From NCBI RefSeq assembly GCF_009697385.1, contig NZ_VUNL01000008.1:88405-152404 (forward strand): a stretch of DNA of 64,000 bases, written 5' to 3'. The translations under genes were made by a program, and so were the position numbers. Each line of letters begins with the position of its first letter. Position 1 is the first letter of the stretch. This document shows, piece after piece, positions 61,131-64,000 of the stretch. The stretch comes from Wylensekiella montiformis. GTDB taxonomy: Bacteria > Bacillota > Negativicutes > Selenomonadales > Selenomonadaceae. The notes under the pieces were generated by a model, which saw nothing but the letters and a program-made list of their open reading frames with translations, did not search any database and was not told where the DNA came from.

Positions 61131-61451
61131 TCACCTCCGTTGTTCTGAAATATGAATCGCTTTCGGACTGATCTTCTGAATTTCCCGCAGCCCCAAAAGC
61201 ATCGTTTGCATAATTGCTTCAGTGAGATCATCGGGGACACCCTTGAGCCTTACGATGAGCTTTCCGCTCGCCACGTCATAATCGACCTCGCGATGCAGGT
61301 ACTCAGCTATACCTAAAAGAGCGGTCTGCGCAAGAGAAGATACCCCTGCACAGACGATATCCTTGCCCCGGTCCGCCGTGCCGCTGTGACCCGTGACCGA
61401 AAAACCGGATACTTTCCCGTCTGCCTGAGAAAAGATTTGTATACAGATCAT
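61131..61451 (-). CDS. prp: Ribosomal-processing cysteine protease Prp
   Basis: 106-residue protease that removes the L27 extension. The catalytic His and Cys are in [20 protein letters not shown]. It lies between rplU and rpmA, the standard place. Confidence 0.95.
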   Translation of the reverse strand: MICIQIFSQADGKVSGFSVTGHSGTADRGKDIVCAGVSSLAQTALLGIAEYLHREVDYDVASGKLIVRLKGVPDDLTEAIMQTMLLGLREIQKISPKAIHISEQRR

Positions 61452-61454
61452 AGA

Positions 61455-61766
61455 TCAGGCTTCAATCTTCTCAATGACAACCTTCGTAAACGGCTGACGA
61501 TGTCCCTGACGTTTGCGATAATTAGATTTTGCCTTGTATTTGAAAACAAGGATCTTCTTATCTTTGCCCTGAGCCTCGACTTTACCCGTTACCTTGGCAC
61601 CCTCAACGACAGGCTTGCCAACCTTGACATCCGAATCGCTGACCACCGTCAGGACTTCGTCAAATACAACAGCCTCGCCTTCGGCTGCAGCCAGCTTCTC
61701 GACCGTGATCACATCACCCTCGGAAACCTTATACTGCTTGCCGCCAGTTTTGATAATTGCGTACAT
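61455..61766 (-). CDS. rplU: Ribosomal protein bL21
   Basis: 103 residues with [18 protein letters not shown] at the start and [22 protein letters not shown] at the end, both invariant in L21. It begins the rplU-prp-rpmA operon. Confidence 0.97.
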   Translation of the reverse strand: MYAIIKTGGKQYKVSEGDVITVEKLAAAEGEAVVFDEVLTVVSDSDVKVGKPVVEGAKVTGKVEAQGKDKKILVFKYKAKSNYRKRQGHRQPFTKVVIEKIEA

Positions 61767-61935
61767 GAAAACACCTCCCTATCGATTACTCGCCAGCTGC
61801 GGTACAGCTGAATTCGCATCAGCTGATTTCAGAACCCCGCTGTGCGGTTGGGGATGGATGCAAAAGCACCCAAAACAAGACACACTTTCTGCGTCTACAG
61901 TTGTTAATAATATCATAGCCCCTCTTGCCTGTCAA
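61767..61935 (-). promoter_or_regulatory. Promoter and structured leader of rplU (L21-leader candidate)
   Basis: TTGACA (61935-61930), 17-bp spacer, TATTAT (61912-61907). The roughly 135-base leader that follows contains a CCGCACAGCGG hairpin and further paired segments (TCAGCTGATGCGAATTCAGCTG region). Its position and length fit the autoregulatory L21 leader of Bacillota, but the fold was not checked. Confidence 0.55.
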
Positions 61936-61988
61936 GAAAAGAATCCCTGATTTTATTGGGGTAAACCAAATTCTTTATCCTGATTAAG

Positions 61989-63323
61989 TCAGGAACGCAT
62001 AAATAAATTGATCAGAAAAGCGATGCTGACCAGCCACATAATCCAGCTGACCTCGTGCCTTTTTCCCGACAAAGTTTTGATAAAGGCGAAGCTGATGAAT
62101 CCGAACGCAAAGCCGTTGGCGATACTCGAGGTAAGCGGCATCATAATGATAGTCAGAAACGCCGGCAGGCCATCTGTAAAATCCTGAAAATTAATTTTCC
62201 CGACCTCGGACATCATCAGTGCGCCGACAAGAATGAGCGGCGGCGCTGTCGCGAATCCCGGAACCAGACCAATTAAGGGCGCAAAAAGCAAGGAAAGCAA
62301 AAACAATACGGATACCGTAACAGCGGTAAGCCCTGTCTTGCCGCCGGCAGCGATACCAGCGGCGCTCTCGATATACGATGTGACCGTCGATGTTCCGAAA
62401 ATAGCGCTGCAGATCGTTCCAAGAGCATCCGTCGTAAGCGCGCGGTCCAAATTCTCGATTTCTCCATCCGGCTTAACCAACTTGGCCTTTGAAGTCAGCC
62501 CAATTAATGTTCCCATATTATCAAACAATTCGACCACCGTAAAGGTGAAAATAATGGAAAAAATACCATAATTCCAGGCACCGGCAATGTCCAGTTTGCC
62601 AAAGGTTTCCCCCATATGCGGAACAGAAGTGCTGACCATATCAAACAGTCCATGCGGAACCGGTGAATAACCGAGCACCATCGACAACAACGTCGTAGCG
62701 ATGATGCCAAGCAAAATCGCCCCTTGGACGTTCCGTGCCATCAAAGCGCCGGTAAATACCAGTCCGAACAAAGAAAGCGCGGTTGTCGGCTGAGTCACAT
62801 GCCCCAGCGTAATAAACGTGGCCGGATCGCTGACGATCAGCCCCGTTCCCTTCAGCCCGACAAACGCAATAAAAAGTCCGATACCAACACCAATGGCCAC
62901 GCGCAGATTTTGTGGAACCGCATGGATGATCGCCTGACGGACATGACTGATGGTCAGGAGGAGAAACAAAATTCCCGAAAAAAATACGGCACCGAGTGCA
63001 ACCGTCCAATGAAGGTGCAGCACGCCGCAAACATAATAGGCAAAGAAGGCGTTCAGCCCCATTCCGGGCGCCAACGCGACCGGATAGTTGGCAAACACGC
63101 CCATAACCATGGTCGAAAGCGCCGCGATCCAAATCGTTGAAGCAATCGCCGCTTCCTTTGGCACACCTGCTTCTGCGAGGATATTCGGATTGACAAACAT
63201 GATGTAAGCTAAAGCAATAAACGTGGTGATGCCCGCTGTGACCTCCGTCCGGACTGTTGTGTTCTTTTCCCTCAATTGAAAGAATCGCTCCAGCAGTGAG
63301 GTTTGGCCTGTTTGTACTTGCAT
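61989..63323 (-). CDS. AzgA-type guanine/hypoxanthine permease (PbuG-like)
   Basis: A 444-residue nucleobase:cation symporter with about 12-14 membrane helices. It has TEVTAGITTFIALAYIMFVNPNIL, NYPVALAPGMGLNAFFAYYV, FTFTVVELFDNMGTLIGL and GTSTVTSYIESAAGIAAGGKTGL, characteristic of the AzgA/PbuG family. ATG at 63323 is chosen because the AGGAGG site lies between it and the earlier ATG. Expression is governed by the guanine riboswitch upstream, which supports guanine or hypoxanthine as substrate. Confidence 0.94.
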   Translation of the reverse strand: MQVQTGQTSLLERFFQLREKNTTVRTEVTAGITTFIALAYIMFVNPNILAEAGVPKEAAIASTIWIAALSTMVMGVFANYPVALAPGMGLNAFFAYYVCGVLHLHWTVALGAVFFSGILFLLLTISHVRQAIIHAVPQNLRVAIGVGIGLFIAFVGLKGTGLIVSDPATFITLGHVTQPTTALSLFGLVFTGALMARNVQGAILLGIIATTLLSMVLGYSPVPHGLFDMVSTSVPHMGETFGKLDIAGAWNYGIFSIIFTFTVVELFDNMGTLIGLTSKAKLVKPDGEIENLDRALTTDALGTICSAIFGTSTVTSYIESAAGIAAGGKTGLTAVTVSVLFLLSLLFAPLIGLVPGFATAPPLILVGALMMSEVGKINFQDFTDGLPAFLTIIMMPLTSSIANGFAFGFISFAFIKTLSGKRHEVSWIMWLVSIAFLINLFMRS

Positions 63324-63382
63324 AAAAATAAAAGCCTCCTTCATTCAGGCACAGTAAAACCATCAGCCTGAACAGAAGAGGC
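63324..63382 (-). terminator. Terminator/SD-sequestering hairpin of the guanine riboswitch
   Basis: GCCTCTTC (63382-63375) pairs with GAAGGAGGC (63342-63334, one bulge) around an inner stem TTCAGGC/GCCTGAA; TTTTATTTTT follows. The 3' arm contains the AGGAGG ribosome site of the permease, so closing the stem both terminates and hides the site. Confidence 0.75.
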
Positions 63383-63431
63383 ATATTCTATTGCGTCATC
63401 CGCTACGCACATCCCATACTCTCTCGTTGTC

Positions 63432-63500
63432 CTTGTAGACTGTGACAATTTACGGCTGCCTGGTAGAAACGCCCGCACCATATCTGCGGACTTATACAAG
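63432..63500 (-). ncRNA. Purine riboswitch aptamer, guanine type
   Basis: On the minus strand P1 is CTTGTA/TACAAG. The core has the conserved GATATGG and GTTTCTACC joining segments and CCGTAAAT in the P3 loop. The base before the closing P1 strand is C (GTC-TACAAG), the position that selects guanine/hypoxanthine over adenine. It lies upstream of the guanine/hypoxanthine-type permease gene. Confidence 0.93.
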
Positions 63501-63514
63501 AATTAACGCTTTAA

Positions 63515-63543
63515 AGGATATCAGGAAAATGGAATCCTGTCAA
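63515..63543 (-). promoter_or_regulatory. Promoter of the riboswitch-permease unit
   Basis: TTGACA (63543-63538), 17-bp spacer, TATCCT (63520-63515), just upstream of the aptamer. Confidence 0.7.
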
Positions 63544-63569
63544 ACCAAGAAAGAAGATCGATGCCAACG

Positions 63570-63599
63570 AAAAAAGGACTTCGCACAGCGAAATCCTTT
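63570..63599 (-). terminator. Terminator of the rRNA-tRNA operon
   Basis: AAAGGATTTCGC/GCGAAGTCCTTT stem with a 3-nt loop followed by TTTTTTC, eleven bases after tRNA-Ser. Confidence 0.85.
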
Positions 63600-63609
63600 A
63601 AATAGCAAG

Positions 63610-63700
63610 TGGCGGAGTGGAGAGGATTCGAACCTCCGCACCGGTTACCCAGCCTAACGATTTAGCAAACCGTCCTCTTAAGCCTCTTGAGTACCACTCC
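63610..63700 (-). tRNA. tRNA-Ser (GCU)
   Basis: 91 nt with long variable arm, anticodon loop TTGCTAA, acceptor GGAGTGG/CCACTCC and encoded CCA. Third tRNA after the 5S rRNA. Confidence 0.95.
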
Positions 63701-63705
63701 ATATA

Positions 63706-63781
63706 TGGCAGGGGCAGTAAGACTTGAACTCACAACCTACGGTTTTGGAGACCGTTGCTCTACCAGTTGAGCTATACCCCT
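63706..63781 (-). tRNA. tRNA-Trp (CCA)
   Basis: 76 nt, acceptor AGGGGTA/TGCCCCT, anticodon CCA in TCTCCAAAA context, GTTCAAGTC T arm and encoded CCA. Confidence 0.95.
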
Positions 63782-63793
63782 AATAGATAAAAA

Positions 63794-63870
63794 TGGGGCG
63801 ACTTGTGGGGATCGAACCCACGCATGCTGGAGCCACAATCCAGTGTGTTAACCGCTTCACCAAAGCCGCC
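63794..63870 (-). tRNA. tRNA-His (GUG)
   Basis: 77 nt including the extra 5' G opposite C73, anticodon loop TTGTGGC, GTTCGATCC T arm and encoded CCA. Confidence 0.95.
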
Positions 63871-63878
63871 ATAATGAA

Positions 63879-63995
63879 ACCGGCAACTTCCTATCCTCCC
63901 AGCCCGTCTCCAGACAAGTACTTTCGGCCTCTGAATGCTTAACTACTGTGTTCGGTATGGGAACAGGTGGAACCATTCAGGCATCGTCACCGGAT
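63879..63995 (-). rRNA. rrf: 5S ribosomal RNA
   Basis: About 117 nt. Helix I is CCGGTGAC/GTTGCCGG, and the conserved CCCATACCGAACACAG and AAGTACTTGTCTGGAGACGGG regions are present. It is the last rRNA of an operon whose 23S and 16S lie beyond the right edge. Confidence 0.95.
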
Positions 63996-64000
63996 ATTCA

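Noticed and set aside
60691..61155. Plus-strand open frames of 60-160 residues opposite ribosomal and other conserved genes
   Set aside because: They are antisense shadows with arginine- and histidine-rich, low-complexity products and no ribosome sites; GC-rich coding sequence opens such frames by chance.
1..64000. CRISPR arrays, prophage or complete insertion sequences
   Set aside because: No regularly spaced repeats, phage structural genes, or paired transposase and inverted repeats were seen.

Overview
The window reads as chromosome of an anaerobic Bacillota, most likely of the Negativicutes/Clostridia type. This rests on the L27 N-terminal extension with its Prp protease, the order rplU-prp-rpmA-obgE-yhbY-proBA-nadD-yqeK-lytR-rsfS, and the fmt/def-rsmB-rlmN-fhaAB-stp-ftsW-pbpA-prkC-rsgA-rpe run. 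The assignment is an inference from gene content and no species is claimed. Nearly everything is on the minus strand; the one clear plus-strand gene is a dicarboxylate/amino-acid symporter.

Region 1 (about 1-17,800) is a pyrrolysine/methylamine island. It holds tRNA-Pyl (CUA anticodon), pylS (catalytic half only), pylB, pylC, pylD, and a monomethylamine methyltransferase gene (mtmB) with an in-frame UAG at codon 204. With these are four corrinoid proteins, two ferredoxin-type corrinoid reductive activases, two MtaA-like methyltransferases, an unusual ferredoxin-MtaA fusion, a stand-alone IS630-type HTH protein and an Amt ammonium transporter. Four transcription units (corrinoid+pylT, mtmB, the mtmC operon, amt) each start with a strong promoter with a 17-bp spacer. 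Each then has a leader with a hairpin carrying an A-x-x-G-x-A hexaloop that overlaps a Rho-independent terminator. I infer that demethylation of monomethylamine, the decoding tRNA and ammonium uptake are under one antitermination control, which suggests that methylamine serves as a nitrogen source.

Region 2 (about 17,800-27,100) mixes cobalamin genes (cbiT, cbiE, cbiD), an isolated flagellin, a bioY-bioD-bioA operon behind a BirA-type operator, the symporter and a flippase-like membrane protein. The cbi genes fit the corrinoid demand of region 1.

Region 3 (about 27,100-43,000) is housekeeping: folE2, rpe, rsgA, the PASTA kinase/phosphatase/PBP2/FtsW/FHA cluster, rlmN, rsmB, a DUF116 protein, fmt, def, an amidohydrolase and pepT.

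Region 4 (about 43,000-46,900) is a second BirA-operator operon: hotdog protein, BioY, thiolase and acyl-CoA ligase. It resembles the Bacillus yhfU-yhfT-yhfS arrangement.

Region 5 (about 47,100-64,000) is again conserved: a DEAD helicase, pncC/cinA, rimO, an orphan solute-binding protein, cheV, cvfB, and the rsfS to rplU run with an untracked 54-residue membrane protein between proA and nadD. It ends with a guanine-riboswitch-controlled purine permease, tRNA-Ser, tRNA-Trp and tRNA-His, and the 5S rRNA of an rRNA operon that runs off the right edge.
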